From JAWKTM01 sp041399085 (GTDB taxonomy: Bacteria; Planctomycetota; Planctomycetia; Pirellulales; Pirellulaceae), in the NCBI GenBank assembly GCA_041399085.1, contig JAWKTM010000115.1, positions 1 through 11,460 on the forward strand: a DNA stretch of 11,460 bases, written 5' to 3'. Each line of letters begins with the position of its first letter. The first letter of the stretch is position 1. This document shows positions 1-6,841 of the stretch, piece by piece. The notes below the pieces were generated by a model that ran no database searches, had not been told where the DNA came from, and saw nothing but the letters and a program-made list of their open reading frames with translations. A program made the translations under genes and the position numbers.

Positions 1-197
1 TGGGTTGGAATCACAAGTATATCGGTCCTCGTGAAATCGCCCGCATTCATCAATCCGGCAAGCAGGCTTGGGTTTACACGGTCAACGACGTCGCCCGCGC
101 TCGCGAGCTTCAACAGGCTGGTCTGGACGGTCTGATTACGGATCGCGCGGCCGAGATGCGCGGCGTCTTTGTTGCCGCGGAAAAGTCCGCCGAGTAG
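1..197 (+). CDS. Glycerophosphodiester phosphodiesterase, C-terminal end (5' truncated)
   Basis: An open frame enters from the left edge (first full codon at 3) and stops with TAG at 195-197, giving the last 64 residues. The segment HQSGKQAWVYTVND followed by GLDGLITDRAAEM matches the end of the GDPD TIM barrel, where a beta strand ending in WTVN(D) is followed by a helix and the GxDGIxTDRP signature. Enzymes of this family hydrolyse glycerophosphodiesters to glycerol-3-phosphate and an alcohol. The catalytic His and Glu residues lie upstream of the window, so activity and any signal peptide cannot be judged. The next gene starts 188 bases later on the same strand, so co-transcription is possible but not indicated. 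The family call rests on this C-terminal signature only. Confidence 0.72.
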   Translation, partial: GWNHKYIGPREIARIHQSGKQAWVYTVNDVARARELQQAGLDGLITDRAAEMRGVFVAAEKSAE

Positions 198-385
198 ACA
201 GCCTTTCTCTACTCCGCCAAGTCTTGCTCATTCGTACCGGCGTTGCGACCGAGGTTGAAGTCCGCAACTCGCGACGGATTCTCGCAACGCGGCTGGCTCG
301 CGTGTTGATGGGGGTGGCACAACACGGTAAGCTATCATCGCGACGTGTTGTCACGCCCTTCCATTTTTGACTCAACGAGCAGGCC
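198..385 (+). promoter_or_regulatory. Intergenic region with dyad and possible -10 element upstream of the hybrid kinase
   Basis: This gap of 188 bases holds no convincing gene or terminator. A perfect 7-bp inverted repeat, ACAACAC at 319-325 and GTGTTGT at 345-351, is separated by 19 bases. Between its arms is TATCAT (333-338), five of six matches to a sigma-70 -10 box, 47 bases before the ATG at 386. No good -35 hexamer lies at the usual distance; TTGATG at 305-310 is too far upstream. The layout would suit an operator over a promoter, but this is inferred from spacing only. Confidence 0.25.
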
Positions 386-3300
386 ATGTCCAAACCAACG
401 TTCATTGTGGGGATCGGCGCTTCGGCCGGCGGGCTGGAATCTTTGGAACGGCTCTTCTCGCGCACACCGGAAGACACCGGGATGGCGTTCGTCGTCATTC
501 AACATCTATCGCCCGACTATAAGAGTGTGATGGATGAACTGCTTTCGCGGCATACGTCGATCCCCATTGTGGTCGCCGAGGAGGGAACGCGAGTCGAGGC
601 GAATCACATTTACCTGATGCCGCCCAAGAAGGAAATGATCATCTCGGATGGTCACCTGCACTTGGCCGACAAGGATCCGAAGGCCGGCTTGACCTTGCCG
701 ATCGATCATTTCTTTCGCTCGTTGGCCCAAGACGCGGGCGACCGGGCCGTGGCGATCGTGTTGTCGGGAACGGGCAGCGACGGGTCGCGCGGCATCAAGC
801 ATGTGAATCAATATGGCGGCCTGGTTATCAGCGAGGACTCGCATTCCGCCAAGTTCAACGGCATGCCGCTCGCCTCGCAGGAGACGGGGTTGGTGCATCA
901 TGTGTTGGAAGCGAGCGCGATGCCGGAACTGCTGGTGCGGATGGCGTCACAGCCGCGGAACTGGGACAGCAAGTTCAAACCGGTCGACGATACGCCGCTG
1001 GAAGGCGTCGAGGCGGTCTTTGATTTGTTAAATCGGCAATATGACATCGATTTTTCTCATTATAAGCCAACTACTGTTAGCCGCCGCATCGAACGACGCG
1101 TGGCGCTCGTCAACGCTCGCGACTTAGATGAATATGTCGAACGATTGCGTGACGATGCGAACGAGCTGAACCTGCTGTATAAGGATCTGTTGATCGGCGT
1201 CACGCAATTCTTTCGCGATGCCGAGCCGTTCGGATTGGTCGAGGAGAAAATCATCCCGCGGATTCTCGACGACGTGCCCGAGAGCGAGGAGGTGCGCGTT
1301 TGGGTCGCGGGATGCGCGACGGGCGAGGAGCCTTATTCGCTGGCCATTTTATTTCATGAGGCGTTCGCCAAAGCCGACCGTCAGGTCAAGCTGAAAATCT
1401 TCGCCACCGACGTCCATAGCGCTTCGTTGGAGTACGCGGCCCGCGGCATATTCGAGGCGGATCGCCTGAATCACATCACTCCCGAACGACTGCAAAAATT
1501 CTTCACGGTCAAGGAAGATCGTTATCAGGTTTCCCGCACCGTTCGCCAATCCATTGTGTTCGCTCAACACAATCTGTTAAAGGACGCGCCGTTTACCAAT
1601 CTGGATCTCATTACCTGCCGTAATCTGTTGATCTACTTTCAGCCGAACGCGCAGCGAAAGGCGCTATCGCATTTTCATTTCGGCTTGAAGACCGGCGGGA
1701 CCTTGTTGTTAGGGTTGAGCGAGACGCCGGGCGAATTGAGCGACGAATTTGAAACGCTGGACGAACACTGCAAGTTGTATCGCAAGCGTCGCGACATCAA
1801 ACTGCCCTTGGGTATCCAGGCCCAGCGCGTTCCGGAACTGGCCGTTCGCTCGGTGCCGAGATACTTCAATGCGATGATTCCGATTTACGACCATATGCTA
1901 GAGAAGTTCATGCCTCCAGCGTTCCTGGTAAACCAAAACCGGGAATTGGTCGAATGTTACGCCGGGGCGGAGAAGTTGTTAAGAATCCGCGGCCGCCGTC
2001 CATCTCACGACTTATTGGATTTGTTGGACGGTGATGCGAAAACGGCCATTGTCGGCGCGTTGGCGCGGGTGATCCATCATGGCGAGCCGATCTCGTTCTC
2101 GGGCGTGCGATTGCGCACGGAAGATCGGGAACAGATCTTTCGTCTTGAAATTGAAATGATCCAGGATCGCGTCTCGGGTGACCGCTACTACTTGATCGTG
2201 TTGCATCCCTTGGCCGAGCCGTCGACTCGGGAACCGATGTCCGAGATGGACACGGGACAGATTTCGCGGGATATCGTCGCCAACCTGGAAGAAGAGCTGC
2301 GATACTCGAAAGAAAATCTCCAAGCCACAATCGAAGAACTAGAAACCAGCAACGAGGAGATGCAAGCCACGAATGAGGAACTGGTGGCGTCCAACGAGGA
2401 GCTTCAGTCCACGAACGAAGAGTTGCATTCGGTCAATGAGGAGTTGTATACGGTCAATACCGAACATCAGAAGAAGATTCGGGAGTTGGCCGAGCTGAAT
2501 TGTGATATGGAGAATCTGCTGCGCAGCACCGATGTTGCCATTATCTTCTTGGACCACACGCTGAAAATTCGCCGCTTCACACCACAAGTTGTCGAACTGT
2601 TTGATCTGGTGCCTTCGGATATCGGACGTCGGATTCACACGTTCGCGCACAAAATTCGGTATGAGAATCTGGTCAACGACTTGGAGCTTGTCCTGCGCGA
2701 CGGTAAATCGCTGGAGCGGGAAGTGCGCACGGTGCAGGATGACCACTACTTCATGCGCGTGCTGCCCTACCGCGTAGCGAACCGCATTGAAGGGATCGTA
2801 CTGTCCCTGATTGACATTTCCACGATTGTCGAAGCTCGGCAGCGATTGTCACATCTATCGGCCATTGTGGAGTCCAGCAAGGACGCGATCATCAGTATGG
2901 ATCTGAATGGGAAGATTCTTAGCTGGAACCACGGCGCGGAATTACTCTATGGATTTTCTTCGAGCGAAGCCGTGGGACAGGACGAGCGTACGCTGACCAT
3001 TCCCAAGTCGGGTTTGCCGGAAATGGAACGCTTACTGCATCGAGTCTGTTTGGGCGAACACGTGGAAAGTGTGGACGCCGAATTCATGCGAAAAGATGGC
3101 TCGGCGGTTTTCGCGTCGTTGACTTTGTCTCCGATTCGAGTCGCCGACGGTTCGATCGCGGCCGTTTCCTCGATCGCCCGCGATATGACCGAGCGGCGGC
3201 GATTGGAGCAGATGTTCCGTCGCACGTTCGACTCGATGCCCGCTGGCATGGTGATGTGCAACAGCGAAGGCCAGATTGTGTTGGTCAATAACCGCGTCCT

Positions 3301-4705
3301 GGAATTATTCGGATATCGCGATGACGAATTGCGGGGTGCGCTGGTCGAGACCCTGGTTCCCGAGCGGTATCAAGAACGGCATGTTAGTCACCGGCGACGG
3401 TACTTGGCCGAGTCGATGGGGCGGTTGATGGGCGAAGGCCGCGAGTTGTTCGGCCGACGCAAGGACGGTAGCGAGTTTCCGGTTGAGGTCGGCATTAGTC
3501 GCGTGGAAACTGACGAAGGTTTCTTTGTACTGGCTGCCATCGCCGACATTACGGCCCGGCGCGACGCCACTGAGGCGCTCCGCGACGAGATTGACCGGCG
3601 GGAACGCTTCTTGGCGATGTTGTCCCATGAGCTGCGCAATCCGCTGAACGCCGTGCGCAACGCGTCCCATTTGCTTTCGTCGGGTCCGGACGTGGTTATG
3701 GCTAAGGAAGCCGTGGCGATCATAGGACGACAGACGCATCACATGACGCGGTTGCTGGATGATCTGTTGGACGTCTCGCGAATTACGCGGGATCGTATTT
3801 CGCTGAACTTGGAGCAAGTGGATTTGCGAAACGTGTTGGACGAGGCGGTCGAAGCGGTGCAGCCACTGGCCAGCGAGGGTTCCGTCATCATCGAGCGGGA
3901 TTTCTGTCTGGAGCCAGTCGTGATCGAAGCCGATCATTCGCGATTGGAACAAGTCGTGAGCAACCTGTTGACGAACGCCGTGAAATATTCGAACGAAGGC
4001 GGCCGCGTCACGTTGCGGCTGGAAAAGAACACCAGTCATGCTACGGTCTTCGTGCGCGACAAGGGGGTTGGCATCTCGTCCGAGATGTTGCCGCGCATCT
4101 TCGATCTGTTCGTGCAGGCCGATACGACGCTGGATCGCTCGAAGGGCGGCATCGGTGTGGGGCTGACGTTGGCAAGAAAGCTGGTTCAAATGCACGGCGG
4201 TTCGATTTCGGCCCACAGTGATGGCGTGGGGCAAGGCAGCGAGTTCGAAGTGGTGCTGCCTTTAGTGAAAAAGAGCTCGCAGGGCGCGTTGGCTCGACCT
4301 CATTTTCGCGCGTTGGTTGAGAAGATGCCGGGACGCGTATTAATCGTGGAAGACCAGTATGACAATCGCAGTATGTTGCGAGCGATCCTCGAGTTGAAGG
4401 GAATGCAAGTGCTGGACGCCGCCAGCGGCAAGGAGGGACTGGAATTGGTCGAGGCGCATCGGCCCGAGGTCGCGATCATCGACATCGGGCTGCCCGAAAT
4501 GAGTGGCTATGATGTCGCCCGCGCGATTCGCGAGAAGTATCAAGACGGCATCCGTCTGATCGCCTTGACCGGCTACGGACAACAAACCGACATCAAATCC
4601 GCGTTGGACGCTGGCTTCGACCATCATCTGGTGAAGCCATTACAACCGCACAAGCTGTATCAGCTTTTGAATGTGAAGTCGGATTCGCGTCCCGCTGCCA
4701 ACTAG
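386..4705 (+). CDS. CheB-CheR-PAS3-histidine kinase-receiver hybrid protein
   Basis: A 1,439-residue soluble signalling protein with no membrane segment. Residues 1-195 form a CheB-type methylesterase with an apparent catalytic triad: S13 in GASAGG, H40 in QHL, D132 in LSGTGSDG. Residues 205-475 form a CheR-type methyltransferase with the SAM loop WVAGCATGEEPYS (306-318) and CRNLLIYF. Residues about 630-712 are a coiled coil of repeated EELxxxN heptads. A PAS_10-like domain (713-818) and two more PAS domains (about 824-942, 943-1063) follow. The kinase core has H1081 in LSHELRNP, an N box around N1193-N1197, DKGVGI from D1225, and GGIGVGL. The C-terminal receiver has E1322/D1323, phosphoacceptor D1366 and K1417. 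No chemoreceptor, CheA or CheW gene is visible, so a role in classical chemotaxis is doubtful. The kinase may phosphorylate its own receiver. The Shine-Dalgarno sequence before ATG 386 is weak, but the CheB fold starts at residue 5, which supports this start. Confidence 0.95.
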   Translation: MSKPTFIVGIGASAGGLESLERLFSRTPEDTGMAFVVIQHLSPDYKSVMDELLSRHTSIPIVVAEEGTRVEANHIYLMPPKKEMIISDGHLHLADKDPKAGLTLPIDHFFRSLAQDAGDRAVAIVLSGTGSDGSRGIKHVNQYGGLVISEDSHSAKFNGMPLASQETGLVHHVLEASAMPELLVRMASQPRNWDSKFKPVDDTPLEGVEAVFDLLNRQYDIDFSHYKPTTVSRRIERRVALVNARDLDEYVERLRDDANELNLLYKDLLIGVTQFFRDAEPFGLVEEKIIPRILDDVPESEEVRVWVAGCATGEEPYSLAILFHEAFAKADRQVKLKIFATDVHSASLEYAARGIFEADRLNHITPERLQKFFTVKEDRYQVSRTVRQSIVFAQHNLLKDAPFTNLDLITCRNLLIYFQPNAQRKALSHFHFGLKTGGTLLLGLSETPGELSDEFETLDEHCKLYRKRRDIKLPLGIQAQRVPELAVRSVPRYFNAMIPIYDHMLEKFMPPAFLVNQNRELVECYAGAEKLLRIRGRRPSHDLLDLLDGDAKTAIVGALARVIHHGEPISFSGVRLRTEDREQIFRLEIEMIQDRVSGDRYYLIVLHPLAEPSTREPMSEMDTGQISRDIVANLEEELRYSKENLQATIEELETSNEEMQATNEELVASNEELQSTNEELHSVNEELYTVNTEHQKKIRELAELNCDMENLLRSTDVAIIFLDHTLKIRRFTPQVVELFDLVPSDIGRRIHTFAHKIRYENLVNDLELVLRDGKSLEREVRTVQDDHYFMRVLPYRVANRIEGIVLSLIDISTIVEARQRLSHLSAIVESSKDAIISMDLNGKILSWNHGAELLYGFSSSEAVGQDERTLTIPKSGLPEMERLLHRVCLGEHVESVDAEFMRKDGSAVFASLTLSPIRVADGSIAAVSSIARDMTERRRLEQMFRRTFDSMPAGMVMCNSEGQIVLVNNRVLELFGYRDDELRGALVETLVPERYQERHVSHRRRYLAESMGRLMGEGRELFGRRKDGSEFPVEVGISRVETDEGFFVLAAIADITARRDATEALRDEIDRRERFLAMLSHELRNPLNAVRNASHLLSSGPDVVMAKEAVAIIGRQTHHMTRLLDDLLDVSRITRDRISLNLEQVDLRNVLDEAVEAVQPLASEGSVIIERDFCLEPVVIEADHSRLEQVVSNLLTNAVKYSNEGGRVTLRLEKNTSHATVFVRDKGVGISSEMLPRIFDLFVQADTTLDRSKGGIGVGLTLARKLVQMHGGSISAHSDGVGQGSEFEVVLPLVKKSSQGALARPHFRALVEKMPGRVLIVEDQYDNRSMLRAILELKGMQVLDAASGKEGLELVEAHRPEVAIIDIGLPEMSGYDVARAIREKYQDGIRLIALTGYGQQTDIKSALDAGFDHHLVKPLQPHKLYQLLNVKSDSRPAAN

Positions 4706-4725
4706 TCGCTCGCCATACGTGTGAC

Positions 4726-4762
4726 GCATAGCAATGCGAGACATCGCATAACAATGTGTGAC
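4726..4762. repeat. Two imperfect 17-bp direct repeats, period 20
   Basis: GCATAGCAATGCGAGAC (4726-4742) and GCATAACAATGTGTGAC (4746-4762) agree at 14 of 17 positions and are separated by ATC. A shorter related piece, CATACGTGTGAC, immediately precedes the first copy. They lie just after the stop of the hybrid kinase, between convergent genes. No function is evident. Confidence 0.6.
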
Positions 4763-4773
4763 ACGGGAGTGCG

Positions 4774-4811
4774 CCGAACAGGGCCAGCCGCTCCGAACAG
4801 GGCCAACCGCC
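4774..4811. repeat. 19-bp tandem duplication
   Basis: CCGAACAGGGCCAGCCGCT (4774-4792) is followed directly by CCGAACAGGGCCAACCGCC (4793-4811), 17 of 19 identical. The second copy runs into the left arm of the hairpin at 4805-4833. This looks like a local slippage duplication or the remnant of a dispersed intergenic element. Confidence 0.7.
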
Positions 4812-4833
4812 GGGAATTGGGTTCCTGGCGGTT
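4805..4833. terminator. Hairpin between convergent genes, possible bidirectional terminator
   Basis: Arms AACCGCCGGGAA (4805-4816) and TTCCTGGCGGTT (4822-4833) form a 12-bp stem with one G-T position and a 5-base loop. It is 99 bases past the hybrid kinase stop and 32 bases past the CsrA-receiver stop, a position that suits transcription ending from both sides. There is no U-tract on either strand, so an intrinsic terminator is not proven. It could instead protect mRNA 3' ends. Confidence 0.4.
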
Positions 4834-4864
4834 GCGAATCTTTCGTGGGGCGATTCTCGCAACC
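4830..4864. repeat. Second hairpin directly after the CsrA-receiver stop, overlapping the first
   Basis: GGTTGCGA (4830-4837) pairs perfectly with TCGCAACC (4857-4864). Pairing extends to ATC/GAT if a two-base bulge is allowed. The left arm shares GGTT (4830-4833) with the right arm of the hairpin at 4805-4833, so only one of the two can be fully paired at a time. On the minus strand it begins two bases after the TAA of the CsrA-receiver gene. Confidence 0.45.
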
Positions 4865-4865
4865 G

Positions 4866-5621
4866 TTAGGCGGCTGCCAGCTCGCGTTCCAATTGCGAGA
4901 CGAAATCCTTGGGACGAATCGGCTTTGAAAACCAATGGTCGATCTCATACGAGCCGAAGCCGCATTCATAGTCGCCCGGATCGCTGCCGCTGAGCACGAA
5001 CAGCTTGGTCTTCTCGAACCGTGAATCGCAGCGAATCGCGCGAGCCGTTTCTTGCCCATTCATTCCGGGCATGTTCATGTCCAGCAGCACGAGATCGGGA
5101 CAATGGTGGCAGGCGAGAAAGTCCATCGCCGTTTTTCCATCGTTGGCCACATGCACTTCGTAGCCGTGCATGCGCAGATACTCGGCCAGCAACTCACGTT
5201 CTTGCGCGTTGTCTTCCACAATCAATGCTCGCCGAGCGGGACGCTTAGCGGAGCTCGACGAACACAGCGCGGTTGCCGAATCGGTTAGCCCTTCCAATTC
5301 GGCGAGTTTTTCCAACGCCTTGGCCAGCGTGATTTCGGCCTCGTCGAACCGTTCCCCTTCAAGCTGTGCTTGCAGCAACGCCAACGCCAGATGCAACGTG
5401 TTCAGCCGATTGCGATACGCGTGGCGGTTTTTCTCGTCGGCGGTGGACGCTTCTTCGGCCGAATCGTCTTCAACAGGCAATTCGCCTCGCAAGACGCGGA
5501 TGTTCTCGGGCGCTTCGATGCCAACGCGCACCGTTTTGCCCTGGACCCGTACGATTTGAACCGTGATTCCCAGCCCGGGAAACACAAACTCCTGACGCTC
5601 TTTGCGCGACAACACTAACAT
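4866..5621 (-). CDS. CsrA-receiver fusion protein with helical linker
   Basis: A 251-residue protein. Residues 1-48 are a complete CsrA/RsmA domain: MLVLSRK start, ITVQIVRVQGKTVRVGI core, APENIRVLRGEL end. R6 and R45 are at the positions of the RNA-contacting R4-R8 segment and R44 of E. coli CsrA. Residues about 49-63 are an acidic linker. Residues 64-110 are probably a helical hairpin beginning RHAYRNRLNTL, with H67 and N71. Residues 130-251 are a receiver with E136/D137, phosphoacceptor D181 in LLDMNMPGMNG, S211 and K233. CsrA proteins bind GGA motifs in mRNA leaders as dimers and change translation or decay. Here phosphorylation of the receiver could control RNA binding (inference). Ordinary CsrA proteins are about 60-70 residues with nothing attached. 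The ATG has a strong AAGGAG site 7 bases upstream. It is the last gene of the minus-strand signalling block. The domain calls are firm; the regulatory mechanism is not shown. Confidence 0.93.
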   Translation of the reverse strand: MLVLSRKERQEFVFPGLGITVQIVRVQGKTVRVGIEAPENIRVLRGELPVEDDSAEEASTADEKNRHAYRNRLNTLHLALALLQAQLEGERFDEAEITLAKALEKLAELEGLTDSATALCSSSSAKRPARRALIVEDNAQERELLAEYLRMHGYEVHVANDGKTAMDFLACHHCPDLVLLDMNMPGMNGQETARAIRCDSRFEKTKLFVLSGSDPGDYECGFGSYEIDHWFSKPIRPKDFVSQLERELAAA

Positions 5622-5625
5622 GGAT

Positions 5626-5637
5626 GGTCTCCTTACC
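5626..5637 (-). promoter_or_regulatory. Shine-Dalgarno in an ANGGAN hexaloop, candidate CsrA site
   Basis: On the minus strand GGT-AAGGAG-ACC places the Shine-Dalgarno AAGGAG (5629-5634) as a hexaloop closed by GGT/ACC. GG (5638-5639) can also pair with CC (5622-5623) across a two-base bulge. A loop of the form ANGGAN is the known recognition form for CsrA/RsmA proteins. The site is 7 bases before the ATG of the gene encoding a CsrA domain. The stem is short, so the structure is only a candidate; the ribosome site itself is secure. Confidence 0.5.
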
Positions 5638-5672
5638 CCTAAGACTCAACCCGATAGAAATGGTCCGCGAGG

Positions 5673-5682
5673 CCCACGTGGG
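5673..5682. promoter_or_regulatory. 10-bp perfect palindrome upstream of the CsrA-receiver gene
   Basis: CCCACGTGGG reads identically on both strands and lies 51 bases upstream of the CsrA-receiver ATG, in the 219-base gap behind the FixJ-type regulator gene. The position suits an operator, but no promoter hexamers stand out beside it. A 10-bp palindrome in GC-rich DNA can arise by chance. Confidence 0.25.
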
Positions 5683-5840
5683 GACGCCCCTGTCCGCAAT
5701 CGTTGTGCGGCCTCTCGAAACCGTATGTGGTTGGGGTAGCTGCTCGGCATCTTGCCAGGCGTCTCGTGATGAGAGACGAAAGATTCCCTTCCATGCGACT
5801 CACCCGCGAGGGCAGAGTGTCGCACAACCGCCGAATTCTG

Positions 5841-6500
5841 TCAATTGAGATTTTGGTCCAGCGACTCGACGACCAAACGCGCGAGCTGAGTGGCGTTTTC
5901 GACATCCAGTTTTTCCAAAACTTTCGCGCGGTGGTTGTCCACGGTCTTTTGTGAAATCCCCAGTCGACGAGCGATAACTTTGGTCGAGTCGCCGGCCGCC
6001 AAGAGCTGCATGACCTCGTGCTCGCGACCGGTCAACGTCTCGATGCGCTGGTTCACCTCGCGCTGTCGAGCGATCGCTTGTCGTTGCTTGGCGTCCAAAG
6101 CCACGGCTTCGTGAATTCGTTCCAGCAGCGTTTGCGGGCTGAACGGTTTGGGAAGGAAATCCACGGCACCGGCTCGCATTGCCGCCGAGGCCGCCGCGAT
6201 TTCGCCGTAGGCACTAATGAAAATCACCGGCAGGCGGATTTCCTCTTCCATCAAGCGTTGCTGGAGTTGCAAACCGGTCATTCCCGGCATTCGCAGATCG
6301 AGCACCAGACAGCCGGGCGTTTGGCCGTCGTAGGAGGTAAGGAATTCCTGCGCGGACGAGTACAACCGTGCCTCCAGATCCACGGATCGCACCAGCAACG
6401 AAACCGCGCGGCGAACGTCTGGATCGTCGTCCACGATGAAAATCGTCGCATTTCGATTTGGCGCGCGAGCATGCGCCGCCATCGGTACTGCGGATATCAT
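5841..6500 (-). CDS. FixJ/NarL-type response regulator (receiver plus LuxR helix-turn-helix)
   Basis: From ATG 6500 the protein has 219 residues. The receiver (about 18-135) begins IFIVDDDPDVRRAV with acidic D24-D26, phosphoacceptor D68 in LVLDLRMPGMTG, S96 in FISAYG and K118 in LPKPF. These are the features of the FixJ/TodT/StyR subgroup. Residues 155-212 are a LuxR-type DNA-binding domain, with LTGREHEVMQLLAAG followed by ARRLGISQKTVDNHRAKVLEKL. Phosphorylation normally promotes dimerisation and promoter binding. The reading frame stays open back to 6863, but the extra residues show no conserved pattern and would overlap the kinase gene. A start at 6500 is preferred; GGGGCAGGA just upstream is a weak ribosome site only about 2 bases from the ATG. 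An ATG at 6482 is also possible. The gene follows the kinase after 341 bases and precedes the CsrA-receiver gene by 219. Confidence 0.93.
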   Translation of the reverse strand: MISAVPMAAHARAPNRNATIFIVDDDPDVRRAVSLLVRSVDLEARLYSSAQEFLTSYDGQTPGCLVLDLRMPGMTGLQLQQRLMEEEIRLPVIFISAYGEIAAASAAMRAGAVDFLPKPFSPQTLLERIHEAVALDAKQRQAIARQREVNQRIETLTGREHEVMQLLAAGDSTKVIARRLGISQKTVDNHRAKVLEKLDVENATQLARLVVESLDQNLN

Positions 6501-6841
6501 GGTCCTGCCCCAATGCTGTGTAAGCGTGTCTCCGCTGCTTCCGGGAAACTGCTTTCGCCACGATGGTTGCCCAACACATCTCGTGGAAAAAGCCGGCCCC
6601 TTGTCTTCGCAAGCCGAGCGAAGAAACGCTCGACCTCGTTTCCCGGCAGCGTGACGCCCACTTCTAAGTCCGGCCCACACTAGGTATCGACCGCGACAAA
6701 AGTCGTCAAGAGGAGATTTTCCCTGAACGGCATGGGAGAATTTCCCATGCCAGAGTGACAAATGCCTAGCCAATCGGGATTTGCGATTGGAAAAAATTCG
6801 GCAAATTGGAATCGCTCTTTGCACCTGTCCGCCAGCCACGG
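6501..6841 (-). other. 341-base non-coding leader/intergenic region with two perfect hairpins
   Basis: This gap lies between the kinase stop and the FixJ-type regulator start. Two inverted repeats are perfect: GGCATGGGA (6729-6737) with TCCCATGCC (6743-6751), 5-base loop; and CCAATCG (6770-6776) with CGATTGG (6784-6790), 7-base loop. They lie 90 and 51 bases past the kinase stop, so they may end or protect the kinase mRNA. Neither is followed by a U-tract on the minus strand; an A/T run (6791-6797) precedes the second one. Nothing recognisable was found in 6501-6660. The region may hold a promoter for the regulator gene, but no convincing one was seen. Confidence 0.45.

Noticed and set aside
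3305..4234. 309-residue minus-strand open frame inside the hybrid kinase gene
   Set aside because: It is the shadow of the kinase core coding region, with no recognisable domain.
5760..5778. CGTCTC/GAGACG hairpin as terminator of the FixJ-type gene
   Set aside because: It has only six pairs, a seven-base loop and no U-tract.
6681..6709. Sigma-70 promoter for the FixJ-type gene (TTGACG, 17 bases, TACCTA, minus strand)
   Set aside because: The -35 is good but the -10 matches only two of six positions, too weak to annotate.
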